DNA of 64,000 nt, from NCBI GenBank assembly GCA_034189065.1, contig JAXHVQ010000006.1, positions 40,800 to 104,799 on the forward strand, written 5' to 3'. Under the pieces are notes generated by a model that saw only the letters and a program-made list of their open reading frames with translations, made no database searches and was not told the DNA's origin. The position numbers and the translations under genes were made by a program. The DNA comes from FACHB-1406 sp034189065. Lineage in GTDB: Bacteria; Cyanobacteriota; Cyanobacteriia; Cyanobacteriales; Spirulinaceae. Below are positions 18,260-27,394 of this stretch, one piece after another (the stretch's first letter is position 1; each line of letters opens with the position of its first letter).

Positions 18260-18746
18260 ATTGTAAAACATCTTCCTCTAACTCGGATACGGCAATATCG
18301 AAGTGTAAAACTTCTGCGCGCGCTCCCAACTTTTCATAGAGAGCAATGGCAGGAGCATCTTGATAATCGGCTTGTACGAAAATGATGCCGATCCCTCGCT
18401 CCGAGGCAACTTTACGAACTTTTTGAATCAGAGCTGTGGCAATTCCCTGTCGTCGATGAGATGCGGCGACTGCTAAATCGTAGATATAGATTTCGCTGCG
18501 CTCTTGTTCAAACTTTTTGAGTTCGTAGGCGGCTAATCCTCCAACAACTTTCTCCTGTTGGATGGCTGCGATCGCAATAAAATCATGACTTGCTAATAAA
18601 CTTTCCAAGTACAGCCGACTCGGACGGTTGTCGCAATAGGTGGCAATCTCTTCAAAAGCTTCGCCGAACAGGGTCATCATTTCCTCGAATTGCAGCACGT
18701 CAGTGGGTTTAAGTTGTAAAATTTCAACGGTCGGGTTCTTCGACAT
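18258..18746 (-). CDS. GNAT acetyltransferase, AAC(3)-I-like
   Basis: 162 residues from the ATG at 18746; the frame extends further upstream without family sequence. The protein follows the AAC(3)-I aminoglycoside acetyltransferase pattern closely: MMTLFGEAFEE, VGGLAAYELKKFEQERSEIY, IYDLAVAASHRRQGIATALI (acetyl-CoA loop with RRQGIA), IIFVQADYQDAPAIALYEKL and VLHFDI. The fold and cofactor are clear; the native substrate in a cyanobacterium is not known, and resistance should not be assumed. The stop codon is supplied by a heptamer repeat array. Confidence 0.88.
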   Translation of the reverse strand: MSKNPTVEILQLKPTDVLQFEEMMTLFGEAFEEIATYCDNRPSRLYLESLLASHDFIAIAAIQQEKVVGGLAAYELKKFEQERSEIYIYDLAVAASHRRQGIATALIQKVRKVASERGIGIIFVQADYQDAPAIALYEKLGARAEVLHFDIAVSELEEDVLQ

Positions 18747-18844
18747 CGCGAATATCAATAATTTTAAGCGCGGGGAATGTGTTAAAAATGAATACCTTTG
18801 CTGTCGAGTACAATTAAAGTTCAAACTGAATTTTTGCCGAGTCT

Positions 18845-19534
18845 CTACAAACTCGTCCCCAACCCTTGAAGGACGCGCAAAGCCTTGAGAGAACCGCGAA
18901 TGAGACGCGCAGAGGCTCGGGGTTGTCCGAGCAGTTTGAGGGCAAGGGGGAGGGGTTTGAGGCGACCTTCAGCCGTGGCGATCGCGGCCGATAAATCGGG
19001 AAGATCGAAATGACTGTCGTCGCTGACAACGCGCAACATGGCAACGGAGGTGCCGATCGCATTAAATTGTTGGAGGACGGTAAATCCTTCCATATCAACG
19101 ACATCGGCTTGATACAATTGTTCCAAAGCTCGTTTGCGATCGGCGGAAACGACGAGGGAGTCGCTGGTTAACCCTCGAACCCGAGTTACCTGTTTTCCCA
19201 AGCGTTCTGCCAGCATCGCCGTTAATTGGCGATCGCAAGGTTGTTGACGCGCGCTGTCTGCGTCGCCGTAGAGACAGCAGTCGTAGAGGACGACATCGCC
19301 AACGCCGAGATGGGGTTGTAAGCTACCGCACAAGCCTAAGAGTAAAATGCGGGAGGGTTTTTGGGTCGCGATCGCGTTTTGTAAATATTGCTTCGTTGCA
19401 CGCAAACCGACGGGAATCGCCCAAATGGGAAGCGTGGGAAAAATAGGTTGAAGTCCCCGACGCACGGCTCGATATTCAGCGCCTCGAGGAACTAGAATTG
19501 TGTCGAATTGATTTAAACTAGAACCAACGTGCAT
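18845..19534 (-). CDS. nucleoside phosphorylase-like protein (PNP/UDP/MTAN superfamily)
   Basis: 229 residues. LGLCGSLQPHLGVGDVVLYD matches the phosphate/ribose-binding GxxGxL region, and VVDMEGFTVL the conserved D-M-E motif that contacts the nucleoside ribose. This supports a glycosidic-bond-cleaving enzyme of the phosphorylase superfamily (MTA/SAH nucleosidase-like or hopanoid-associated phosphorylase-like). The substrate cannot be told from sequence. The start codon has no clear ribosome site. Confidence 0.8.
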   Translation of the reverse strand: MHVGSSLNQFDTILVPRGAEYRAVRRGLQPIFPTLPIWAIPVGLRATKQYLQNAIATQKPSRILLLGLCGSLQPHLGVGDVVLYDCCLYGDADSARQQPCDRQLTAMLAERLGKQVTRVRGLTSDSLVVSADRKRALEQLYQADVVDMEGFTVLQQFNAIGTSVAMLRVVSDDSHFDLPDLSAAIATAEGRLKPLPLALKLLGQPRASARLIRGSLKALRVLQGLGTSL

Positions 19535-19672
19535 GGTACCAGAAGGAAAGGGGACTTGAGATGACCAATGCTGTGGGAGATTTGACGTTACAAATTAGCT
19601 AAGCTAACAGTAAAGCGATCGCGATAACCGTGCTCACCTTGATTTTAGCATTCTCAGTCTATAGAAATTTCC

Positions 19673-19846
19673 ATGAAACATCAAACCGACCCCAACAATA
19701 TTCAAGAACCTTTGGTCAGCGCGCCGCCCGAAGTGCGAGAAATTATTGAGCGAGTTTTGAAGTTAGAGAAAGATAAACTTTATCTCAAAATTCCCCGCAA
19801 TATTAATGATGATATCCTCAAAATTGTCAAAGAAGCCGTTCAGTAA
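19673..19846 (+). CDS. small conserved-looking protein, 57 residues
   Basis: ATG at 19673, TAA ending at 19846. The sequence begins MKHQTDPNNIQEPLVSAPPE and has a central helix REIIERVLKLEKDKLYLKI, then PRNINDDILKIVKEAVQ. Composition, codon use and clean boundaries look like a real cyanobacterial small protein. No domain is recognised; the charged amphipathic helix suggests a protein-binding role. It lies alone between the phosphorylase-like gene and a repeat element. Confidence 0.7.
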   Translation: MKHQTDPNNIQEPLVSAPPEVREIIERVLKLEKDKLYLKIPRNINDDILKIVKEAVQ

Positions 19847-19853
19847 TATAAGT

Positions 19854-19917
19854 AAGGTTTGCTGAATAAGTGTTGTGATGAGCAGGGGAAGCAGGGGAAG
19901 CAGGGGAAGCAGGGGGG
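19854..19917 (+). repeat. dispersed element with (GCAGGGGAA)n tail, copy A
   Basis: AAGGTTTGCTGAATAAGTG, then TTGTGATGAGCAGGGG, followed by GCAGGGGAA units. An inverted copy with the same head sequence and GCGGGGGA-type units is at 50832-50898. Confidence 0.8.
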
Positions 19918-19945
19918 AATTGTATTTAATGTTTAATTTTTAAAT

Positions 19946-19976
19946 GGTGCACCTGCGCTTCGCTAACACACCCTAC
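19946..19976 (+). repeat. GCTAACACACCCTAC palindromic repeat, copy
   Basis: GGTGCACC, then TGCGCTTCGCTAACACACC and CTAC. It is a member of the dispersed family also present at 29968 and twice at 41717-41806. Confidence 0.65.
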
Positions 19977-20170
19977 TTTATTCTGTGCAGCTTCATGTCA
20001 ATCTAGTATTAGACAACTATGATGCCTCGAGGGGCAATCGTTAGTCAATTGTTATTAGACTTTTTGGATTTACGCTGAATCTCATCTATCTCTTCCTTTA
20101 GAGAGAGGATACCTAGTGCGATCGCCCTCCACAATATATCGAGCCAGAGTAACATCTTTTGAGGACGCAG

Positions 20171-21265
20171 ATGTCAGTCGATTTTCTCCAAACCGAATTT
20201 CTCAACAATCGAGCGAACGATTACCTCATGGCCTTGGGAATGCCCATTGTCAGCGCGATCGCGATAAAAGGATTGCAGGTATTTTTGTTGAAACCCTTGA
20301 AACACTGGGTTCAAACAACGCCTAATAATATTGACAATGCTATGGTTCGGATTATCGAAAGTCGTCTCATTCCCGCTCTTTATTTAGGAACCATCTATAT
20401 TGCGCTTCGCAATTTGAACCTACATCCGATTCTCGAACAGACTATTGATGCAACGACTGCTGTTATCGCAACCCTTTTAGGAATTCGTCTGATTGTTTCT
20501 CTCATTGAATACCTCTTACGAGTTTATTGTTTTTCGCCGCAGCGAGAAGAACTTCACTTAGACCAGAGCTTGAAGACACTACTTCCTGCAATTCGCGCCA
20601 TTGTTTGGGGTATTGGAATTATTTTCCTACTCGATAACTTAGGATTTAATGTTTCTGCGGTTGTTGCGAGTTTGGGAATTGGGGGTGTTGCGATCGCCTT
20701 AGCGTCCCAAGGGGTTTTACAAGATTTATTTAGTTACTTTGCAATTTTACTAGACCGTCCCTTTGAGTTAGGCGATTTCATTATTGTTGGCGACTATTTA
20801 GGAACGGTGGAGCAAGTAGGAATCAAAACAACTCGACTTCAAAGTTTGAGTGGGGAAGAAATTATTATGGCAAATACCGATCTGACAAGCTCGCGCATTC
20901 GTAACTTTAAACGCATGGCAAAACGTCGCGTTGAGTTTAAAATTGGTGTAGCTTATGAAACTTCTCTCGAACGGTTAAAGGAAATTCCTTTACTCCTTAG
21001 AAATATATTGGAAGAAACCGAATGCGTCGTTTTCGATCGCGCCCACTTCAGCCACTACGACGAATTTAGCCTCATTTTTGAAATTGTCTATTTCGTTACG
21101 AGCAACGATTATAACCAATACATGGACGTGCAACAAACCGTGAATTTTAGAATTAAGCAAGAGTTTGAAAAGCGCGCGATCGCATTTGCCTATCCCCTCC
21201 CAGTGAATCTTGTCCCAAGTCTTTCCTCCAAAGTCGAGCCCGTAGAGTCTTGTGCGAGCGTTTAG
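20171..21265 (+). CDS. MscS-family mechanosensitive channel
   Basis: 364 residues from the ATG at 20171, which has GAGGA five bases upstream (a TTG four codons earlier is unlikely). Three or four hydrophobic segments precede the MscS pore helix VSAVVASLGIGGVAIALASQ, which is followed by GVLQDLFSYFAILLDRPFELGD and the beta domain (VGTVEQ-like GTVEQVGIKTTRLQSLSGEE, IMANTDLTSSRIRNF). It opens under membrane tension and protects against osmotic downshock. The C-terminal cytoplasmic domain is complete. It is a single gene. Confidence 0.93.
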   Translation: MSVDFLQTEFLNNRANDYLMALGMPIVSAIAIKGLQVFLLKPLKHWVQTTPNNIDNAMVRIIESRLIPALYLGTIYIALRNLNLHPILEQTIDATTAVIATLLGIRLIVSLIEYLLRVYCFSPQREELHLDQSLKTLLPAIRAIVWGIGIIFLLDNLGFNVSAVVASLGIGGVAIALASQGVLQDLFSYFAILLDRPFELGDFIIVGDYLGTVEQVGIKTTRLQSLSGEEIIMANTDLTSSRIRNFKRMAKRRVEFKIGVAYETSLERLKEIPLLLRNILEETECVVFDRAHFSHYDEFSLIFEIVYFVTSNDYNQYMDVQQTVNFRIKQEFEKRAIAFAYPLPVNLVPSLSSKVEPVESCASV

Positions 21266-21528
21266 CACCCAATCTCATTGATGTTCGCTGAATATCTTGT
21301 ATTTGCACTCCCTAATAGACTCATCGAATTAACTTTAGAGAAAGATTAATTTGAGCCAGCTTCCTTAAGATTTTAAAATCTAAACACTCTCAAAATCGAC
21401 CGCAATTTCACCCCTTTTTATTTTTCATAAGAAAGATATTAAAGTCACAAAATTGCATAGATTTACTGTTGGCGATTTAATTTCATGTGTTAGCTTGAAA
21501 TTAACTCCCTAAGAAAGATCGAATCCCC

Positions 21529-23811
21529 ATGACTTTGCACAAAAATAAAGCATTTGGGCTTATTAGTCAGTTCGGCCTACTCCTCCTACCGCTCATTGTG
21601 CTTACTCCAAACGCCAGAGCGCAAATCAGCAGTGACGGAACCCTCTCAACAACCGTTACAACCCCCAACAATCAAAACTTTATCATTAATAACGGCGATC
21701 GCGCGGGAACCAACCTCTTCCATAGTTTCAGCCAATTTTCGCTCCCCACAAACGGTTCTGCCTTCTTCAATAATGCCACCGACATTACCAATATCTTCAG
21801 CCGCATTACAGGAGGTAATATTTCCAATATCGACGGGCTAATAAAAGCTAACGGCAACGCCAACTTATTTCTGCTCAATCCCAGCGGAATCCTCTTCGGA
21901 CCCAACGCCCGCCTCGATATTGGCGGCTCCTTTATCGGCACGACCGCCAACAGCGTCCAGTTCGCCGATGGCATCGCCTTCAGTGCAACCAACCCCAACG
22001 CCTCGCCCATCCTCAGCATGAGCGTTCCGATAGGCTTGCAATTCGCCTTGAACCCCTCCCCCATTCAAGTCCAAGGCACCGGTCACAACCTAACGCTAGA
22101 CACCACCACAACCGGCTTTCCCCCCTTCACGCGAGAACCCAATCCCGCTGCACTAACCGTACAACCGGGCAAAACCCTAGCCCTAGTCGGCGGCAACGTT
22201 TCCCTCGATGGCGGTCAACTGGTCGCCGAAGGAGGACGCATCGAAGTCGGCAGCGTCGGTTTCGGCAGAGTCGGCTTGACTCCCACCGCTTCTGGCTTTG
22301 CCCTCAACTACGGTGGCGCACCCGTCTTCCGGGATATTCAACTCTCGCAAAAAGCCCTCATTGATGCCAGCGGTTCCGACAGCACCGGCGGCATCCACAT
22401 TGCAGGACGACAGGTTCGAGTGCTAGACGGTTCTATCGGACTCATTCAAAACATCGGAACCTCTGAGGGTGGCAAAATCGCCGTCAATGCTACCGATTTA
22501 GTGGAGTTTACCGGAACCTCTGCCGACGGACAATTTCGGGCAAACTTGACAACCGAAACGACCACAGACCGACCCAGCGGCGATATCGAAGTCAGTGCCA
22601 GAGACCTCATCTTCCGCGAAGGCGGGCAACTGGTCACCCGCACCTTTACCGCCGGAAATGCAGGGAAAATGTCGATTAATACCTCCCAGTCGGTTCAGGT
22701 TCTCGGAATCTCCCCCATCAATTTTCGCTTTCCGAGCAACATTTTCGCCACAACCAGCGGACGCGCCACGGGGAGTGCAGGGGATGTGGATATTGCAACC
22801 AAGCGATTAGTGGTGGCAGACGGGGCAGTCATATCCAACGCTTCGTTTAGTAATGGGACAGGTGGCACATTGAGAATCAATGCAGAGTCAGTGGAAATAA
22901 GCGGCGTTGACTCGGTGTTTCAAACGCCCTCAGACTTGAGGGTGGGAAGTTTTCGCGGAGGCGATGGAGGAAGGCTGTTGCTCAATACTCAACGGCTGAT
23001 CGTCCGCGATGGGGGTCGCATCAATGGTTGGACCATCGACCGCGGCAATGCCGGCACGATCGACATCAATGCGTCTCAATTTATCGCTCTCGATGGAGGT
23101 ACGATTACTGCCTCGGGAACCGTTCCCGATCCCCGCGTCATCGTGGTTGGCGGCGTAGACCCGGAATTAACCGGACAAGCGGGACGCATCGGTATCAATA
23201 CTCCCATTCTGAGCGTTCGCAACGGCGGCGAAGTCCTCGCGCAAAATGTCGGAACCGGCGATGGGGGAGATATTCGAGTCAATGCGGGAGCCGTTTTGCT
23301 CGATAATGAAGGAATTATCGCAGCGACGGCCCAAGAGGGAGATGCGGGAACGATTCAAGTTAACGCGCAAACCGGTATCGTTTTGAGCCGCGATAGTTTG
23401 ATTTCTGTCGAAGCAAGCGATTCGGCCAATGCAGGGAGTATTGCCTTATCTGCACCGGTTGTTGCGGGTTTTGGCAATAGCGATGTGGTGGCGACGGCTG
23501 TTCGGGGACGAGGCGGCAATGTTGCGATCGCAACCCAAGCCCTTCTCGGACTCCGAGTTCGCAACCAACGCACGCCCGGTAACGATATTGTGGTAGAGTC
23601 GCAATTGGGACCGGACGGGACGGTGCAAATCGGCAATTTCAGCAGTTTTAATCTGCAAGCAGTCAAATTTCTGACAGAAATGAACGATTCGACTCCGGTA
23701 AATTTGGGAACGACAACGGCTTCTCATTCTGCCGAACCGGATACGCCTGTCGAAGCGGGAGGCTGGCGCGTGAATGCCAATGGCAATGTGGAGTTGTTGG
23801 CAACGCCGTAA
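21529..23811 (+). CDS. TPS-domain exoprotein 1 (filamentous haemagglutinin N-terminal domain)
   Basis: 760 residues. Signal peptide to about residue 32 (NARA, then QISSDG). The TPS domain (about 33-260) is recognised by NLFHSFSQFSLPTNGSA, NIFSRITGG, NLFLLNPSGILFGPNARLDI and GGSFIGTT. It is followed by a beta-helix rich in G-G-x-I/L-x-I/V-N repeats. Such TpsA proteins are exported across the outer membrane by a TpsB pore; none is in this window. Unlike the next two copies it has no cysteine and lacks the C-terminal SGC...RF...GRGG cassette, ending with EAGGWRVNANGNVELL. Confidence 0.92.
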   Translation: MTLHKNKAFGLISQFGLLLLPLIVLTPNARAQISSDGTLSTTVTTPNNQNFIINNGDRAGTNLFHSFSQFSLPTNGSAFFNNATDITNIFSRITGGNISNIDGLIKANGNANLFLLNPSGILFGPNARLDIGGSFIGTTANSVQFADGIAFSATNPNASPILSMSVPIGLQFALNPSPIQVQGTGHNLTLDTTTTGFPPFTREPNPAALTVQPGKTLALVGGNVSLDGGQLVAEGGRIEVGSVGFGRVGLTPTASGFALNYGGAPVFRDIQLSQKALIDASGSDSTGGIHIAGRQVRVLDGSIGLIQNIGTSEGGKIAVNATDLVEFTGTSADGQFRANLTTETTTDRPSGDIEVSARDLIFREGGQLVTRTFTAGNAGKMSINTSQSVQVLGISPINFRFPSNIFATTSGRATGSAGDVDIATKRLVVADGAVISNASFSNGTGGTLRINAESVEISGVDSVFQTPSDLRVGSFRGGDGGRLLLNTQRLIVRDGGRINGWTIDRGNAGTIDINASQFIALDGGTITASGTVPDPRVIVVGGVDPELTGQAGRIGINTPILSVRNGGEVLAQNVGTGDGGDIRVNAGAVLLDNEGIIAATAQEGDAGTIQVNAQTGIVLSRDSLISVEASDSANAGSIALSAPVVAGFGNSDVVATAVRGRGGNVAIATQALLGLRVRNQRTPGNDIVVESQLGPDGTVQIGNFSSFNLQAVKFLTEMNDSTPVNLGTTTASHSAEPDTPVEAGGWRVNANGNVELLATP

Positions 23812-23925
23812 TTCCTAAACAGCTTGTTTTCAGCAATATGTAGGGGCGGGGTTACCCCGCCCTGATGGGGGGATGGGGGGAAACCGGAAATGTCTTTATA
23901 ATGGGCGATGGGCGCGGATTTTATA

Positions 23926-24159
23926 TCAAGGATTTCGGTTTAAAATCAAATCCATCGCCGTTTCAACAATGTTTTGACGCTCTACCATTGCCTCAATCTC
24001 TTCCGCCTCATAACGTCCTTCAAACGCCTCGATTGCGGCTTCTCTGAGGGCGGACTCGTAAGCATCGTGTAAGGTTTCTAATAACTCTTCTTCAGTGAGG
24101 TAAGTTTCTTTTGCTTTACGACGTTGGTTGCTGCGCTGAATTTGTTTGACTGAATTCAA
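23926..24159 (-). CDS. small hypothetical protein between TPS genes
   Basis: 77 residues from a TTG start; no ATG or GTG occurs in frame before the upstream stop. The sequence is strongly helical and acidic: YLTEEELLETLHDAYESALR, EAAIEAFEGRYEAEEIEAMV, QNIVETAMDLIL, with a basic N-terminus (QRRKAKE). This is unlike random frame composition and I think it is expressed. Function unknown. It is antisense-oriented between exoprotein genes 1 and 2. Confidence 0.55.
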   Translation of the reverse strand: MNSVKQIQRSNQRRKAKETYLTEEELLETLHDAYESALREAAIEAFEGRYEAEEIEAMVERQNIVETAMDLILNRNP

Positions 24160-24348
24160 AATAGACGTTTCCCAAGATTTTGTGGTGCGCTTTTCTGCCG
24201 ATTTTTTGATTAAAGGGTTTTAGCTTTTATTTGAAGCGATTTAGCGTAACAGATGCGGAATATCCCAAATTTCTCATTTCCTGTTCGTTCTGGCGATCGC
24301 ATTGGGAACTCTATTATCCAACAAAGTCCAACTTACTGCCCAAGGCCC

Positions 24349-26847
24349 ATGATTCAGCTCAACTCGAATTGCTTGCGGCTTACGACCCATACAGCGACAG
24401 CAATATTCGGTTTATTTTACGCGATCGCCTCCCTACCCGCCGCAGCGCAAATCAATAGTGATGGAACCCTCTCCACCACCGTCACCACTCCCGACAGCCT
24501 CAACTTTGCCATCGACAACGGCAACCGTGCGGGAAACAACCTCTTTCATAGCTTCGACCAATTTTCCATTCCCACCAACGGCTCGGCCAGCTTCAACAAC
24601 GCCGCCGATATCGCCAACATCTTCAGCCGTGTTACCGGAGGAAGCCCTTCCAACATCGACGGACTTCTCCAAGCTAATGACAACGCCAACGTCTTTTTAC
24701 TTAATCCCAACGGCATTCTCTTCGGCCCTAATGCTCGCTTAAATATCGGCGGTTCGTTCGTCGGCACAACGGCGGCGAGCGTCCAATTTGCCGATGGGGT
24801 AGAGTTTAGCGCAGCCAACGTAGGAACCCCCCTCCTGAGCGTAAGCGCGCCCATTGGCTTGCAACTCAATCCCAACCCCGCTCCCATACAAGTGCAAGGA
24901 ACGGGTCACAAACTAACCCTCGATACCAGCCGGACGGCATTTCCCCCCTTCACTCGCCCTGGGGATCCCGGAGCGCTGAGCGTCAAACCAGGTCGAACCT
25001 TAGCCTTAGTTGGTGGAAATATTGCCCTCGAAGGCGGTCAACTGGTGGCTGACGGGGGACGAATTGAGCTGGGAAGCGTCGGAGGAGGACAAGTCGGTTT
25101 GAATGCGCTCCCTTCGGGGACTGCGACGCAGCACGCGTCTGGATTTGCCCTTTCCTACGGTGGCGTATCCAACTTCCAAGACATTCTCCTCAATGGCAAA
25201 GCTATAGTCGATGCCAGCGGTTCCGACAGTAACGGCGGCATTCACATCGCCGGACGGCAGGTCAGATTTCTCGGTGCCTCCGCCGCACTGATTCAAAACT
25301 CCCCCACCTCCCAAGGAGGCAAAATCGCGATCGCCGCCTCGGAGTTAGTCGAATTTACCGGAACCTCTGCCGACGGTCAATTTCGCAGCAACGCCACCAC
25401 CGAAACCACCAACGCTCGACCCAGCGGCGATATCGAAGTCACAACCCGGAACCTCATCTTTCGCGAAGGCGGACAACTGGTCACCCGTACCTTTAATGCC
25501 GGGAACGCCGGTAAAATGTCCCTTAATGCCTCCGAATCCATACAATTTCTAGGGATATCCTCAATCAATTTCCGCTTTCCGAGCAATATTTTTGCCACAA
25601 CCGGCGGCAATGCTACAGGCAACGCAGGGGATATAGACATCGCAACCCAGCAATTGCTCGTCGCCGACGGAGCCGTTCTTTCCAACGCCTCCTTTAGTAA
25701 TGGTGCGGCTGGCACGTTTAGGATCGATGCAGAGTCAGTCGAAATTAGCGGGGTTGACCCGGTGTTTCAAACGCCCTCAGACTTGAGGGTGGGAAGCTTT
25801 CGGGGAGGCGATGGAGGAAGTTTGATCCTCAATACTCAGCGGCTGACCGTGCGCGATGGAGGTCGCATCAACGCTTCGGCGGTCGGTCGAGGTAGCGCGG
25901 GAACTTTGGCGATTAATGCGTCTCAATTTATCGATGTCGATGGCGGTACGATTACTGCTTCGGGAACGACCCCCGATCCCCGCGTTATCTTGGTTAGTGG
26001 TTTAGATCCTAATAATCTAACGGGTCGCGCTGGGGGAATTAGTATCAATACCGATCGCCTGATCGTTCGCAATGAGGGCGAGGTGACGGTGCAGAACAAC
26101 GGGCCGACAAACGCCGGGAATCTACAAATTGATGCGGGTTCGGTATTACTCGACGGGGAAGGATTGCTGTCGGCTGAGACTAAATTGGGCGAAGGGGGCA
26201 ATATTGAGCTGCAAGTGCGGGATGCCTTGGTGATGCGGCGCGGTAGCACGATCTCGACTACCGCAGGCGGCGGCGGCAACGGAGGCAATATTCGCATTAA
26301 CGCAGTCGCTTTGATTGCTCTCGAAAATAGCGATATCATCGCCAATGCGTTCCAAGGCAGCGGGGGGAATATTCAAATTAGCACTCGCAATATTTTGGGG
26401 ACAGCGTTTCGCCCTCAACTCACGCCCGAAAGCGATATTACGGCAAGTTCTCGGTTTGGGGTTAATGGAATCGTCGAAATTAATAATCTGGATGTTGACC
26501 CCGCCTCTGAGAGGGTACAGTTGCCCGAAGAAGTGAGCGACCCCAGCCAACAAGTTGCTAGCGGTTGCGCGGTCGCCCAGGAAAATCGCTTTATTGTTAC
26601 CGGACGCGGCGGAATCCCCCAAAACCCGATGCAGGAAGTGAGAAGCTCTCGCGTTTGGTCCGACGTGCGCGATTTATCCCAATTTCAGTCTTCGCAGCGG
26701 ATTACAGCAGCGCCGAGAGCCGAGAATTCCGTCAATTTGACTGAAGCGACGGGATGGGTAACGAACGAAGCCGGACAGGTGGAATTGGTGACAGCAGTTT
26801 CGGGCGAAGAGGCGATCGCTTCCTCTATTAATTGTGGAGGATTTTGA
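24349..26847 (+). CDS. TPS-domain exoprotein 2
   Basis: 832 residues from the ATG at 24349, which gives a clean signal peptide (hydrophobic TATAIFGLFYAIASL, cleavage near PAAA, then QINSDG); an ATG at 24253 would add 32 residues without signal character. It has TPS domain hallmarks NLFHSFDQFSIPTNGSA and VFLLNPNGILFGPNARL, then a Gly-rich beta-helix. The C-terminus carries a cassette shared with exoprotein 3: SGCAVAQENRFIVTGRGG, SRVWSDVRDL, EATGWVTNEAGQVELVTAV and a final SINCGGF. The only two mature cysteines are in that cassette. It is a paralogue of gene 1, with a nearly identical DNA tract in the middle. Confidence 0.92.
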   Translation: MIQLNSNCLRLTTHTATAIFGLFYAIASLPAAAQINSDGTLSTTVTTPDSLNFAIDNGNRAGNNLFHSFDQFSIPTNGSASFNNAADIANIFSRVTGGSPSNIDGLLQANDNANVFLLNPNGILFGPNARLNIGGSFVGTTAASVQFADGVEFSAANVGTPLLSVSAPIGLQLNPNPAPIQVQGTGHKLTLDTSRTAFPPFTRPGDPGALSVKPGRTLALVGGNIALEGGQLVADGGRIELGSVGGGQVGLNALPSGTATQHASGFALSYGGVSNFQDILLNGKAIVDASGSDSNGGIHIAGRQVRFLGASAALIQNSPTSQGGKIAIAASELVEFTGTSADGQFRSNATTETTNARPSGDIEVTTRNLIFREGGQLVTRTFNAGNAGKMSLNASESIQFLGISSINFRFPSNIFATTGGNATGNAGDIDIATQQLLVADGAVLSNASFSNGAAGTFRIDAESVEISGVDPVFQTPSDLRVGSFRGGDGGSLILNTQRLTVRDGGRINASAVGRGSAGTLAINASQFIDVDGGTITASGTTPDPRVILVSGLDPNNLTGRAGGISINTDRLIVRNEGEVTVQNNGPTNAGNLQIDAGSVLLDGEGLLSAETKLGEGGNIELQVRDALVMRRGSTISTTAGGGGNGGNIRINAVALIALENSDIIANAFQGSGGNIQISTRNILGTAFRPQLTPESDITASSRFGVNGIVEINNLDVDPASERVQLPEEVSDPSQQVASGCAVAQENRFIVTGRGGIPQNPMQEVRSSRVWSDVRDLSQFQSSQRITAAPRAENSVNLTEATGWVTNEAGQVELVTAVSGEEAIASSINCGGF

Positions 26848-27394
26848 GCGCGGATTCTTTTGAACCCATACCCTATAGCGTTTTCATCATTAATCTTCTT
26901 CTACTGTTTATATTTCATTGGGAAACGCTATAGATGCGAAGAGGAAGGACAGCACTCGATACTTAAGAGTGATTCAGTAACAAAACTTATTAGAGTTGCT
27001 CTTATATAGCTACGTAAATAAACGCAAATAGCAATTACTTTTAAATAAGAAGCTGATTTTATCGAGTTTGTAGCTATTTTTAGGCTCAAATTTATCTTAA
27101 TTGAGAGACATAAAAGCCGTAAATAACACATATATCAAGACTGCAGCGCGCCCATTTTAAGCAAATATGCTTGCTTCTTTTCGGAGTTTTAAGGGTGTTG
27201 ATTAAATGAGTGGGAGGAGCGCGATCGCGATTTTTGAACGATAAAGGCACAATAAACGACCCTAACGGGCGAAAATACTCGTTGGCAATTCAACAAAGCA
27301 CGGATTGGTGATTTCCCGGTTTCCGCGCCTCTCTCCCAGGGCATAAAATTGATAACAACTCAACAACCGAGTGTATCAACCTGGAGGTTCGATC
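26848..27394. other. intergenic region between exoprotein genes 2 and 3
   Basis: It contains a MITE-like inverted-repeat element at 26873-26933, then AT-rich sequence with no convincing frame. A 67-codon minus-strand frame here is very Ser/Ile/Leu-rich with no ribosome site and I do not accept it. The strong ribosome site GGAGG at 27382-27386 belongs to the next gene. Confidence 0.6.
26873..26933. mobile_element. MITE-like element, TATAGCGTTT family, copy 1
   Basis: 61 bp bounded by inverted CTATAGCGTTTT and AAACGCTATAG. The inverted interior (AATGAAATATAAACAG) matches the left part of the element at 30638, showing a dispersed family. No coding capacity. Confidence 0.7.

Noticed and set aside
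26928..27131. 67-codon minus-strand frame
   Set aside because: AT-rich chance frame with no ribosome site; it overlaps the MITE-like element.
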